A stretch of DNA of 64,000 nt from Streptomyces sp. NBC_00572 (GTDB lineage: Bacteria; Actinomycetota; Actinomycetes; Streptomycetales; Streptomycetaceae), in contig NZ_JAPENX010000001.1 of NCBI RefSeq assembly GCF_026341815.1, positions 5,642,001-5,706,000 on the forward strand, given 5' to 3'. Made by a program: the position numbers and the translations under genes. Below the pieces are notes generated by a model. It was not told the DNA's origin. It worked only from the letters and a program-made list of their open reading frames with translations, and ran no database searches. Shown here in pieces: positions 1 to 7,783 of the stretch. The number at the start of each line of letters is the position of its first letter. Position 1 is the first letter of the stretch.

Positions 1-210
1 TCGGCCGCGGACTGGGGCCGCAGCGACCCCCTCAAGACCCGCTCGGTCGCCGAGGCCATGCTCACCGCCGGCTTCACGGACGACGACGTCGACCAGGTCC
101 TCTGGCGCAACCCCGTCGCCTTCTACGGGCTCAGCGGACGACTCCACCTCGACCTCCCCACCCCGCCGGACCTGTATGAGGGCAACTCCGTCCTTCGCGG
201 CGGGGAATGA
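1..210 (+). CDS. TatD-family metal-dependent hydrolase, C-terminal end (partial)
   Basis: Only the last 69 codons lie in the window; the start is upstream. The segment has the usual end of a TatD-type TIM-barrel hydrolase: a conserved Asp (SDPLKT), then helices ending in a LWRNPVAFYGLSGRL-like stretch. Enzymes of this fold use two metal ions to hydrolyse phosphoester or amide bonds. Its stop is 9 nt before the EboE-like gene, so the two are probably co-transcribed, and a TatD-like protein is a standard member of Ebo clusters (established knowledge). The substrate cannot be inferred from this fragment. Confidence 0.75.
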   Translation, partial: SAADWGRSDPLKTRSVAEAMLTAGFTDDDVDQVLWRNPVAFYGLSGRLHLDLPTPPDLYEGNSVLRGGE

Positions 211-219
211 GGCGCCCCC

Positions 220-1497
220 ATGCGCTTCCGGCACCCCGACGGCTCCACCGTCCACCTCGCCTACTGCACCAACGTGCACCCGGCCGAGACCCTCGACGGC
301 GTCCTCGCCCAGCTCCGCGACCACTGCGAGCCGGTCCGCCGCCGCCTCGGCCGCGACCGTCTCGGCATCGGACTCTGGCTCGCCCGGGACGCCGCCCGTT
401 CCCTGACCACCGACCCGGCCTCGCTCCGAGCCCTGCGCGCCGAACTGGATCGACGCGGCCTCGAAGTGGTCACCCTCAACGGCTTTCCGTACGAAGGCTT
501 CGGCGCCGCCGAGGTCAAGTACCGCGTCTACCAGCCCGACTGGACCCGCCCCGAGCGCCTCGCCCACACCACCGACCTCGCCCGTCTCCTCGCCGCGCTG
601 CTTCCCGAGGACGTCACCGAAGGGTCCGTCTCCACCCTGCCTCTCGCCTGGCGCACGGCCTTCGACGCCGATGCCGCCGCCACCGCCCGTACTGCCCTCA
701 GGACGCTCTCCGTCCGGCTCGACGCGCTGGAGGAACTCACCGGGAGAAGCATCCGGATCGGCCTCGAACCGGAGCCGGGCTGCGTCGTCGAGACCGTCGC
801 CGACGCCGTCACCGCACTCACCGCACTCACCGCCGTGCCGAGCCCTCGTCCTGGCCGCACTCCTGACCGCAGCCCGAGCCCGGAACCGATCCCCGGTCCG
901 GTCCCCGGTCCGAGCTCCGCTCCGAGCCTCCGTATCGGTGTCTGCCTCGACACCTGCCATCTCGCGACCTCCTTCGAGGACCCGCGCACCGCCCTGGACT
1001 CCCTCGCCGCAGCGGGCATCCCGGTACCCAAGGCCCAGCTCTCGGCCGCGCTCCACGCCGAGCACCCACACCTCCCCGAGGTCAGGGCGGCGCTCGCCGC
1101 GTTCGCCGAGCCCCGCTTCCTCCACCAGACCCGCACCCGAACCGCCGCCGGCCTCCGCGGCACCGACGACCTCCCGGAGGCCCTCGGCACCGCCGCCCCG
1201 ACGGTCCCCGGCCTCCCCGACGCGACACCCTGGCGCGCCCATTTCCACATCCCCCTGCACGCTCCGCCCGCCCCTCCGCTCAGCTCCACGCTCCCCGTAC
1301 TCCGGGACGCCCTCGCCCTCCTCGTCGGCGGCCCGCACCCGCGCACCCACCACCTGGAGGTCGAGACGTACACCTGGCAGGCCCTTCCGCCCGAGAGCCG
1401 ACCCCGCACCCGGGCCCGGCTCGCCGACGGCATCGCCGCCGAACTGACCCTGGCCCGCGAGCTGCTGACCGACCTCGGCCTCAAGGAACTGCCATGA
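220..1497 (+). CDS. eboE: metabolite traffic protein EboE (TIM-barrel, xylose-isomerase-like)
   Basis: A 425-aa protein. Its N-terminus (HLAYCTNVHPAETLDGV) and the LNGFPYEGFG and CLDTCHLATSFEDP segments match EboE, a xylose-isomerase-like TIM-barrel protein of the Ebo cluster. Around residues 206-236 it has a Pro/Ser/Arg-rich insert that looks like a linker. It starts 9 nt after the TatD gene and its stop overlaps the next start by 4 nt (ATGA), so translation is probably coupled. In cyanobacteria ebo genes are linked to moving the scytonemin precursor to the periplasm; the role in actinobacteria is not established. The family call is firm, the function open. Confidence 0.85.
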   Translation: MRFRHPDGSTVHLAYCTNVHPAETLDGVLAQLRDHCEPVRRRLGRDRLGIGLWLARDAARSLTTDPASLRALRAELDRRGLEVVTLNGFPYEGFGAAEVKYRVYQPDWTRPERLAHTTDLARLLAALLPEDVTEGSVSTLPLAWRTAFDADAAATARTALRTLSVRLDALEELTGRSIRIGLEPEPGCVVETVADAVTALTALTAVPSPRPGRTPDRSPSPEPIPGPVPGPSSAPSLRIGVCLDTCHLATSFEDPRTALDSLAAAGIPVPKAQLSAALHAEHPHLPEVRAALAAFAEPRFLHQTRTRTAAGLRGTDDLPEALGTAAPTVPGLPDATPWRAHFHIPLHAPPAPPLSSTLPVLRDALALLVGGPHPRTHHLEVETYTWQALPPESRPRTRARLADGIAAELTLARELLTDLGLKELP

Positions 1498-2975
1498 ACG
1501 ACACCGCACCCGCACCCGCTTCCACACCCGCGCCCACCCCCCTCCTGGTCCTCGACGTCGTCGGTCTCACCCCACGGCTGCTGCCGCACATGCCCCACCT
1601 GGCCGCCCTCGCCCGCAACGGCTCCCAGGCCCCGCTCTCCACCGTCCTGCCCGCCGTCACCTGCACCGCCCAGACCACCTTCCTCACCGGCACCCTCCCG
1701 ACCGAGCACGGCATCGTCGGCAACGGCTGGTACTTCCGGGACCTCGGCGACGTCCTGCTGTGGCGCCAGCACAACGGCCTCGTCTCCGGAGACCGCCTCT
1801 GGGACGCCGCCCGCCGCAGCCATCCCGGCTACACCGTTGCCAACATCTGCTGGTGGTACGCGATGGGCGCCGACACCGACATCACCGTCACCCCCCGCCC
1901 CGTCTACTACGCCGACGGACGCAAGGAACCCGACTGCTACACCCGGCCACCCGCCCTGCACGACGAACTCACCGAGAAGTTCGGCACGTTCCCCCTCTTC
2001 CACTTCTGGGGACCCGGCGCCGACCTCGTCTCCAGCCGCTGGATCGTCGACGCCACCCGTCACATCCTCCGCACCCGCCGTCCCGACCTCGCCCTCTGCT
2101 ACGTCCCGCACCTCGACTACGACCTGCAGCGCTACGGCCCCGACGACCCGCGCTCCTTCCGCGCCGCCGCAGCACTCGACACCGTCCTCGCCCCGCTCCT
2201 GGCCGAAGCACGGGCCGAGGGCCGTACGGTCGTCGTCCTCTCCGAGTACGGGATCACCCGGGTCGAGCGCCCCGTCGACATCAACCGCGCCCTGCGCCGC
2301 GCCGGCCTCCTGGAGGTCCACACCCAGGACGGCATGGAGTACCTGGACCCCATGACCTCCAGGGCGTTCGCCGTCGCCGACCACCAGATCGCCCATGTCT
2401 ACGTGCGGCGGCCCACGGACCTGCCGGCCGTCCGGGCAGCCCTCGCGGACCTTCCCGGTCTGGAACGGCTCCTCGACGACGAGGGCAAGAAGGAACACGG
2501 CCTGGACCATCCGCGCTCGGGGGAGCTGGTCGCCCTCGCCGAGCCCGACGCCTGGTTCACGTACTACTACTGGCTCGACGACGCCCGCGCCCCCGACTTC
2601 GCGCAGCTCGTCGAGATCCATCGCAAGCCCGGCTACGACCCCGCCGAACTCCTCATGGACCCCCTCGATCCCTACGTGCGGATCAAGGCAGCCAGGGAGA
2701 TCGCCCGCAAGAAGCTCGGTATGCGGTACCGGCTGGCGGTCGTCCCCCTTGACCCCTCACCTCTTCGCGGCAGCCATGGCCGCCTTCCCACGAGCGATGA
2801 CGAAGGTCCGCTCATCCTGTGCTCCACCCCCCGCGCCCTGGACGGCCGCGTCGCGGCCACCGATGTGAAGAACCTGCTGCTCAGGCTGGCCGGAGTCGCC
2901 CGAGACGCCTTTCCGAATCCAGCTGAATCCAGTGAAGCAGGCCCCTCCGACAGCCAAGGAGTTATCCACAGATGA
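1494..2975 (+). CDS. alkaline-phosphatase-superfamily protein (nucleotide pyrophosphatase-like, EboF-type)
   Basis: A 493-aa protein of the nucleotide pyrophosphatase/phosphodiesterase branch of the alkaline phosphatase superfamily. An early metal-binding Asp (LVLDVVG), a nucleophile region VTCTAQTTFLTG (the Thr near residue 56 aligns with the family nucleophile), GTLPTEHGIVGNGW, and later PHLDYD and ADHQIAHVY metal sites are all visible. It probably hydrolyses a phosphate or phosphodiester bond using two zinc ions. There is no signal peptide, only a Pro/Thr-rich N-terminus. ATGA overlaps couple it to eboE upstream and to the exported TIM-barrel gene downstream. A phosphatase-like protein is a regular ebo member; the substrate is unknown. 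Confidence 0.85.
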   Translation: MNDTAPAPASTPAPTPLLVLDVVGLTPRLLPHMPHLAALARNGSQAPLSTVLPAVTCTAQTTFLTGTLPTEHGIVGNGWYFRDLGDVLLWRQHNGLVSGDRLWDAARRSHPGYTVANICWWYAMGADTDITVTPRPVYYADGRKEPDCYTRPPALHDELTEKFGTFPLFHFWGPGADLVSSRWIVDATRHILRTRRPDLALCYVPHLDYDLQRYGPDDPRSFRAAAALDTVLAPLLAEARAEGRTVVVLSEYGITRVERPVDINRALRRAGLLEVHTQDGMEYLDPMTSRAFAVADHQIAHVYVRRPTDLPAVRAALADLPGLERLLDDEGKKEHGLDHPRSGELVALAEPDAWFTYYYWLDDARAPDFAQLVEIHRKPGYDPAELLMDPLDPYVRIKAAREIARKKLGMRYRLAVVPLDPSPLRGSHGRLPTSDDEGPLILCSTPRALDGRVAATDVKNLLLRLAGVARDAFPNPAESSEAGPSDSQGVIHR

Positions 2976-4033
2976 GTCGCACCCGCCGTTCCGAAGCCGC
3001 CAACGACCCCGAGCTTGTCCACAGGCTCAGCAGGCGGAACATGCTGAGCGTCGCCGCCGGCGCGACCGCCGCCGCCCTCCTCGGCGCCGCGGCCCCCGCG
3101 GCCGCCGCGGCCCAGAACGACAGTGAGCGCCACGGCCAGGGCCATGGTCGCCCCGTCCTGCCGCCGGGCCGCCTCGGAATCCAGCTCTACTCGCTCCGCG
3201 ACAAGGTCGCGACCCTCGGCTTCGCCGCCGTCTTCGCCGAACTGCAGAAGTACGGCTACGACGAGGTCGAGTACGCCGGCTACAGCCAGGGCTCCGCCGG
3301 TCCCCTCAGCCTCGCCCAGCTCAAGCGCCTCACCCGCGACCACGGTCTGCGTCCCATCGGCAGCCACGTCGGCTACTACGCCGACGACCCCGGCGCGTAC
3401 ACCTTCGCCCAGAACCTCGACCGCGTCCTCGACGACGCCGCCGCCCTGGGGCTGCCCCACATCGGTACTGCCTCCGGGCCCTGGCGCTACGGCTCCACGG
3501 TCGACGGTTGGAAGCGCTGTGCCGAGGAGTTCAACAGGTTCGGCGCCGCGGCGAGGAAGCGCGGCATGAAGTTCTACCAGCACAACCACTCGGAGGAGTT
3601 CTCCTTCGCCAGTGACCGCCCCGACGTACGCCTCTACGACGTCCTTCTCGCCGAGACCGACCCCGACCTGGTGCATCTGGAGATGGACATCTTCTGGGCG
3701 TACGTCGGCCAGTACCGCTACTCGACCCGCCCGGACGGCACCCCCGCCCCCTTCGACCCGCTCGACTACGTCCTCGCCCAGCCCCACCGCTATCCGCTGT
3801 TCCACGTCAAGGACGGCGACCGCGACGACACCGCCGTCCCCTACGGCTACCGGATGACGGACGTAGGGGACGGCGACATCGACTACCGGCGCTTCATCTC
3901 GGCGGTGAACCGCACCCACCACGGCAGGAACGCCCATCACTGGCAGACCGAGCGAGACAACCCCGTGGACTCGCTGAGCTTCGCCCGCAGGTCCAGCGCC
4001 CACCTCCACTCCCTGCGCGAGAAGGGCCGCTGA
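2972..4033 (+). CDS. Tat-exported TIM-barrel protein (sugar phosphate isomerase/epimerase family)
   Basis: A 353-aa protein. The N-terminus has a twin-arginine signal (LSRRNMLSVAAG, arginines near 21-22) followed by an Ala-rich hydrophobic stretch ending near residue 48, so export of a folded protein is predicted. The mature part is an AP-endonuclease-2-like TIM barrel: IQLYSLRDKV, a metal-site region FYQHNHSEEF, HLEMDIFW, and FHVKDGDRDD. Such proteins isomerise or cleave sugars or polyols with a divalent metal. It is last in the ebo-like operon, overlapping the previous gene by 4 nt, and is followed by a strong hairpin. Its export fits a periplasmic or extracellular step for the operon's product. 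Confidence 0.85.
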   Translation: MSRTRRSEAANDPELVHRLSRRNMLSVAAGATAAALLGAAAPAAAAAQNDSERHGQGHGRPVLPPGRLGIQLYSLRDKVATLGFAAVFAELQKYGYDEVEYAGYSQGSAGPLSLAQLKRLTRDHGLRPIGSHVGYYADDPGAYTFAQNLDRVLDDAAALGLPHIGTASGPWRYGSTVDGWKRCAEEFNRFGAAARKRGMKFYQHNHSEEFSFASDRPDVRLYDVLLAETDPDLVHLEMDIFWAYVGQYRYSTRPDGTPAPFDPLDYVLAQPHRYPLFHVKDGDRDDTAVPYGYRMTDVGDGDIDYRRFISAVNRTHHGRNAHHWQTERDNPVDSLSFARRSSAHLHSLREKGR

Positions 4034-4066
4034 CCCGTCCCTGTGCGAGAAGGGGCGGCCGACCCG
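4010..4066 (+). repeat. 28-bp tandem duplication across the stop codon
   Basis: Bases 4010-4037, which hold the last codons and stop of the TIM-barrel gene, are repeated almost unchanged at 4038-4066. The copies differ by three substitutions and one inserted G, and the stop TGA reads CGA in the second copy. Confidence 0.7.
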
Positions 4067-4072
4067 CCGGAC

Positions 4073-4106
4073 GGCTTCGGACCCCCTCGACCGGGGGTCC
4101 GAGGCC
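4073..4106 (+). terminator. rho-independent-type hairpin ending the ebo-like operon
   Basis: Arms 4073-4086 and 4093-4106 pair over 14 bp, including a run of five G-C pairs and one T-G wobble, around a 6-nt loop. No U tract follows, which is usual in Streptomyces. It lies 40 nt after the stop. Confidence 0.8.
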
Positions 4107-4304
4107 GCCGGGCATCGCAGCACGGCACTCTGCGTGCGCGGTCCGAGGCGTTCCGTGCGCATGGTCGGGAGATCTGGACTTGATCAAGGACTGCAAGGCG
4201 GCTTCACCCCACTGACCACGGAAAACGCTGGTGAAAGGCGCCTGGAACCCCTGGTAGAGTTACATCTGTCGCTGCGAGGGAAACCCCGAATCGACAGACA
4301 CCTT

Positions 4305-4392
4305 GTCCGGGTGGCGGAATGGCAGACGCGCTAGCTTGAGGTGCTAGTGCCCTTTATCGGGCGTGGGGGTTCAAGTCCCCCCTCGGACACCA
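4305..4392 (+). tRNA. tRNA-Leu (GAG)
   Basis: An 88-nt class II tRNA with 7-bp acceptor arms (GTCCGGG with CTCGGAC, including a G-U pair), anticodon stem ctagc/gctag around loop TTGAGGT (anticodon GAG, reading CUC and CUU), a long variable arm, a T-arm ggggg-ttcaagt-ccccc, discriminator A, and an encoded CCA. A -10-like TAGAGT at 4254-4259 is a plausible promoter. CUC is one of the two dominant leucine codons in Streptomyces. Confidence 0.97.
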
Positions 4393-4395
4393 GCG

Positions 4396-4430
4396 GAAAT
4401 GCCGGTCGATCTCGTATCGACCGGCATTTC
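4396..4430 (+). terminator. hairpin terminator after tRNA-Leu
   Basis: A perfect 15-bp stem (4396-4410 with 4416-4430) and a 5-nt loop begin four bases after the tRNA CCA end. Confidence 0.9.
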
Positions 4431-4506
4431 GCGTTGTGCGCGGTGGCCCCCGGCGGGCCCCCCGTGGCCTGGGGTGGCGGGCCGGGAGCCCGCCTATCCT
4501 GGGGGA

Positions 4507-4875
4507 GTGATCGAGAACATTCCCCCCTGTCCCCAGTGCTCCAGCGAGTACACCTACGAGATGAACAATCTGGTGGTGTGCCCCGAGTGCGGCCACGAGT
4601 GGGTGCCGGCCGCCGACGGTGCGAGCGGCACCGCCGGTGCGGAGGCGGGCGGGGAGCGCGTGATCAAGGACGCCGTCGGCAATGTGCTCAGTGATGGCGA
4701 CACGGTGACCGTCGTCAAGGCACTCAAGGTCAAGGGCAACCCCTCCGGGATCAAGGCGGGCACCAAGGTGCGCAACATCCGCCTGGTCGACGGCGTCGAC
4801 GGACACGACATCGACTGCAGGATCGACGGCTTCGGTGCCATGCAGCTCAAGTCCAGCGTGGTCAAGAAGGCCTGA
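4507..4875 (+). CDS. zinc-ribbon protein of the YjdM/PhnA family
   Basis: A 122-aa protein. Two CxxC pairs (PCPQCSSEY and VVCPECGHEW) make an N-terminal zinc ribbon; the rest is the SH3-like PhnA domain with GNVLSDGDTVTVVKALKVKG and KVRNIRLVDG. The family was once tied to alkylphosphonate use, but its role is unclear. GTG at 4507 is chosen because it directly precedes the conserved IENIPPCPQC; longer in-frame starts lie inside the tRNA. A -10 box TATCCT (4495-4500) stands 6 nt before GTG and there is no properly spaced ribosome site, so the mRNA is probably leaderless. Confidence 0.9.
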   Translation: MIENIPPCPQCSSEYTYEMNNLVVCPECGHEWVPAADGASGTAGAEAGGERVIKDAVGNVLSDGDTVTVVKALKVKGNPSGIKAGTKVRNIRLVDGVDGHDIDCRIDGFGAMQLKSSVVKKA

Positions 4876-4938
4876 GCCGCGCGATGGCCGATGCCGTCGT
4901 GCGAGTGGCGGAGGCACGCCATGGCCGAAGGAGGGCGC

Positions 4939-5649
4939 CTACGTCTTCCGGGCCACCACCAGGCGGCACCGCGGGCTGCCGTCGTCTCGGCGACCGAGGG
5001 GCTCGATCGGGGTGAAGGAGACCTCGAAGCCCGCGTCCTCCAGTCGGGAGCGGACGTCCGCGAGGCGGAAGGTGCGGTAGTACATGACGAACGGCGGGCG
5101 CCAGAGCGCGTTGCGGACGCGCATCGTGGCGTCGAAGCCCCACAGGATCCAGTAGAGCCGGGAGCCGACCGGGGGCGGGGCGGGGACGGGGAAGGCGAAC
5201 GTGCCGCCGGGGCGGAGCGAGCCGTGGACCTGGGCGAACAGGGTGCGCTGGTCGTCCGGGAGGAAGTGGCCGAAGGCGCCGAAGCTGACCGCCAGGTCGA
5301 AGACCGGGGCGAAGGGCAGGGCCAGGGCGTCGGCGCGGACCAGGGTGGCGGTGGGGTGGGCGTCGCGGGCCCGGGTCAGCATGCCCGTACTGAAGTCGAC
5401 GCCGGTGACCGGGCCCGCGCAGACCGAGCGGAGGACGTCGAGTCCGGCGCCGGTCCCGCAGCAGACGTCGAGCCCCGAGTCGAAGGGGCCGAGGGTCTCC
5501 AGGGTGTGGGTGACCGCGGTCAGGAGGCGGTCCGAGGTGCGGAACGGGGTCGCGTCGAACTTGTCCGCGAGCAGGTCGTAGCCGTGCTCGACGGACGAGA
5601 GGGCCTGGACGGTCAGCTCGCGGAGGCTGGGACCCTGCGGGGTGAACAT
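4939..5649 (-). CDS. class I SAM-dependent methyltransferase
   Basis: A 236-aa protein of the Methyltransf_11/25 type. Motif I is LDVCCGTGAGLDVL, the acidic motif II residue lies in VTGVDFSTGML, the post-motif reads VRADALALPF, and SLRPGGTFAF marks the later strand. The C-terminal part (ILWGFDATMRVRNALWRPPF) is probably the substrate lid; it gives no clear substrate. A -10 box TAGGGT on the minus strand (5657-5662) sits 7 nt before the ATG, implying a leaderless transcript. It stands alone and ends facing the YjdM-like gene. Confidence 0.85.
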   Translation of the reverse strand: MFTPQGPSLRELTVQALSSVEHGYDLLADKFDATPFRTSDRLLTAVTHTLETLGPFDSGLDVCCGTGAGLDVLRSVCAGPVTGVDFSTGMLTRARDAHPTATLVRADALALPFAPVFDLAVSFGAFGHFLPDDQRTLFAQVHGSLRPGGTFAFPVPAPPPVGSRLYWILWGFDATMRVRNALWRPPFVMYYRTFRLADVRSRLEDAGFEVSFTPIEPLGRRDDGSPRCRLVVARKT

Positions 5650-5703
5650 GTCCCCGACCCTATGCCGTCACCACCCGTGTGTGGCAGAGCGCCCGGCCTC
5701 ACG

Positions 5704-6213
5704 TCAGAGCGCGCTGCGCACCGGAGGCGCGGCCCAGGACGGCGCGATCCCCGTCAGCTGGCAGACCAGCAGGTAGAGGGGGATGGGCGGCGTGTAGGGG
5801 GAGGTGCCGTCGGGGTGGTGGATGAGGCGGGGCAGGCGGTCCGGGATCTCGGCGCCACGCGCGTAGCAGGCGGGCAGCGGCCAGGTCACGTCGTGGTCGG
5901 AGCCCGCCGGGACCAGCCACCACCACCAGTCGGAGTCGGCGTAGACACAGCCCTTGGCGGGGAGGCGGGAGAGGATCTTGAAGCCGAAGCGGGCGGGGAC
6001 GCCGACGGCGTCACAGCCGAGGCCGGTGTGGAGTCCGACGGGCACGGCGAGGCGGGTGGCGCCCAGCTCACGGGGGTGGGCGATGCCGGAGGCGCCTCGG
6101 GCGTCGGTGCGGGGCTCGGGCGAGCGGCGGGGTTCCGGCACGCGGCCGGTGAGGAGGGACCTGCGGGCCCCGGGGAGCAGCGGGATCATGCGGGTGGCCA
6201 TGGACCTCAGCAT
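5704..6213 (-). CDS. conserved hypothetical protein next to the HATPase regulator
   Basis: A 169-aa protein with no family I can name. It reads like the Trp/Pro-rich hypothetical proteins found beside Streptomyces HATPase regulators (segments DSDWWWWLVPAGSDHDVTWP and PDGTSPYTPPIPLYLLVCQL); a remote link to primase-polymerase N-terminal domains is possible but unproven. Its start ATG overlaps the stop of the HATPase gene (ATGCTGA), so the two are translationally coupled and probably work together. No signal peptide or clear membrane helix is seen. Confidence 0.75.
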   Translation of the reverse strand: MLRSMATRMIPLLPGARRSLLTGRVPEPRRSPEPRTDARGASGIAHPRELGATRLAVPVGLHTGLGCDAVGVPARFGFKILSRLPAKGCVYADSDWWWWLVPAGSDHDVTWPLPACYARGAEIPDRLPRLIHHPDGTSPYTPPIPLYLLVCQLTGIAPSWAAPPVRSAL

Positions 6214-6782
6214 GTTTCCCCCGTGCCGTGGGCCAGCTCGGCCCAGACGACCTGGGCGGTGCCGTGTCCGGTGCGGTCGGCGCCCCAGGCGGTGCACAGC
6301 GCGTCGACGATGAGGAGTCCGCGGCCGCGTTCGTCCTCGCCGCAGTCGCGTATCCGGGGGTCCGCCGGGCCGCCCTCGTCGCGCACGGCTATCCGCAGGA
6401 TGTCCTCGCCCTCGCGGATCTCGCAGATGAAGCGGTCGCTGGCGGTGTGCACCACGGCGTTGGTGACGAGTTCGGAGACGACCAGGGCCACCGTGTCGCG
6501 GATGTCGGGGCCGCAGCCCCAGAGAATGAGCCGTTCCTCCGCGAGCCGGCGGGCGCGTGCGACCGACGAGGTGAGGGCGGGGAGCTCGTAGGCGAAGCGG
6601 CGGACGCCATCGGTATCGGTCTGGGGCTGTGGGCGCGGGGCCATGACTCGGGGACTCATGAGACCTGAAGGCTGCGCGTTACCAGAAGCCACGACCGGTT
6701 CCTCACAACAGTGGGCAGGACTGCCGTACGGCGCTGTCGCCGTGGCCTGGTGGGCGCACGGCGGCAGCGTGTACTGGTTCAC
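6207..6782 (-). CDS. HATPase_c_2 ATP-binding regulator (anti-sigma-kinase-like, AbaA/WhiJ-locus type)
   Basis: About 191 aa. A GHKL/Bergerat ATP-binding domain fills the C-terminal two thirds: N-box VALVVSELVTNAVVHT, G1 box AVRDEGG, G2 box ERGRGLLIVDAL. Such SpoIIAB/RsbW-like proteins bind ATP and usually phosphorylate or hold a partner protein. GTG at 6782 is chosen for an AGGAGG site 11 nt upstream (6794-6799); a shorter GTG at 6692 with GAGGA is possible. It is divergent from an XRE/DUF5753 gene and a DUF397 gene, the layout of the WhiJ family of developmental loci in Streptomyces. Confidence 0.85.
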   Translation of the reverse strand: MNQYTLPPCAHQATATAPYGSPAHCCEEPVVASGNAQPSGLMSPRVMAPRPQPQTDTDGVRRFAYELPALTSSVARARRLAEERLILWGCGPDIRDTVALVVSELVTNAVVHTASDRFICEIREGEDILRIAVRDEGGPADPRIRDCGEDERGRGLLIVDALCTAWGADRTGHGTAQVVWAELAHGTGETC

Positions 6783-6807
6783 CGGAACACTGTCCTCCTG
6801 AGTCGGA

Positions 6808-6844
6808 CACTTGGCAAGTGGCACTCTGGAAATTGCAGAGTGCC
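6808..6844. promoter_or_regulatory. two abutting inverted repeats in the divergent HATPase/XRE promoter
   Basis: CACTT-ggc-AAGTG (6808-6820) abuts a perfect 9-bp inverted repeat GGCACTCTG-7nt-CAGAGTGCC (6820-6844). They fill the 125-bp gap between two divergent regulatory genes, so they are likely operators, most simply for the XRE protein encoded next door (inference). Confidence 0.7.
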
Positions 6845-6907
6845 GTGTTCTCTCTGGCCCGGCTTCGTGGCACACTCGTCGAAACAGTGCGTCGGGGAGG
6901 TCTGAGA

Positions 6908-7783
6908 GTGAGCGAGCCGCGGTCCGCCCCCACGGTGGGACAGGTCGTTCTCGGTAGGCGCCTGCAGGATCTGCGGGAGCGAGCCGGCCTGAAGAGGGAA
7001 GAGGCCGCGAAGATCCTCCGGGTGGCCCCGGCCACCGTCCGGCGGATGGAGACCGCCGAGGTCGCACTGAAGATTCCGTACGTGCAGCTCCTGTTGAGGG
7101 AGTACGGGATCACGGACTCCGAGGCCGAGGGGTTCATCGCCCTCGCGGAGGAGGCCAACCTCCCCGGCTGGTGGCAGCGGTTCCACGACGTGCTGCCCGG
7201 CTGGTTCTCCATGTACGTCAGCCTGGAGGGGGCGGCCGGTCTCATCCGGGCCTACGAGCCCCAGTTCGTCCCCGGTCTGCTCCAGACCGAGGACTACGCC
7301 CGCGCCATTCTGCGCAGCGGGGCGGTCGGCGGCGGCAGCGATGCCGCCAAGGACGAGGACACCGAGCGGCATGTAGCCCTACGGATGGAGCGCCAGTCCC
7401 TGCTGACCAGGGAAGACGCCCCGAAGTTCTGGGTGATCATGGACGAGACGGTGTTCCGCCGACCGGTCGGCGCCGGGCCCGAAGTGATGCGCGACCAGCT
7501 CGACCGGCTGCTCGAAGCGTCGGAGCTGCCGAACGTCACCCTGCAGATCGCGGAGTTCGCGTCCGGCCACCACCCCGGCACCTACGGACCGTTCGTCCTC
7601 TTCCGCTTCGCCATGCCCGAACTGCCGGACATGGTCTACAGCGAGTACCTGACCGGCGCCGTCTATCTCGACGCGCGCCCCGAGGTGGCATCCCACCTGG
7701 AGGTCATGGACCGCATGGCGGCTCAGGCCGCGACTGCACAACGCACGAAGGAGATCCTTCGGGATCTCCGCAAGGAGCTGTGA
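6908..7783 (+). CDS. XRE-family regulator with DUF5753 (WhiJ-like)
   Basis: A 291-aa protein. The N-terminal helix-turn-helix (GRRLQDLRERAGLKREEAAKIL, with recognition helix APATVRRME) is followed by the DUF5753 domain, marked by YEPQFVPGLLQTEDYARA and LPNVTLQIAEFASGHHPGTYGPF. GTG at 6908 is chosen for a GGGGAGG site 7 nt upstream. WhiJ, the founding member, represses sporulation genes in S. coelicolor until relieved by its small DUF397 partner. Here a DUF397 gene starts on the base after this stop, and an HATPase gene is divergent, so the full three-part locus is present. The targets cannot be told from sequence. Confidence 0.9.
   Translation: MSEPRSAPTVGQVVLGRRLQDLRERAGLKREEAAKILRVAPATVRRMETAEVALKIPYVQLLLREYGITDSEAEGFIALAEEANLPGWWQRFHDVLPGWFSMYVSLEGAAGLIRAYEPQFVPGLLQTEDYARAILRSGAVGGGSDAAKDEDTERHVALRMERQSLLTREDAPKFWVIMDETVFRRPVGAGPEVMRDQLDRLLEASELPNVTLQIAEFASGHHPGTYGPFVLFRFAMPELPDMVYSEYLTGAVYLDARPEVASHLEVMDRMAAQAATAQRTKEILRDLRKEL

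Noticed and set aside
528..2621. A 697-codon minus-strand frame across eboE and its neighbour
   Set aside because: Low-complexity Gly/Val/Glu sequence; the plus-strand genes have clear family motifs and coupled starts.
4262..4300. A small inverted repeat (tctgtcg / cgacaga) before tRNA-Leu
   Set aside because: Short arms with a long loop between promoter and tRNA; no clear function can be supported.
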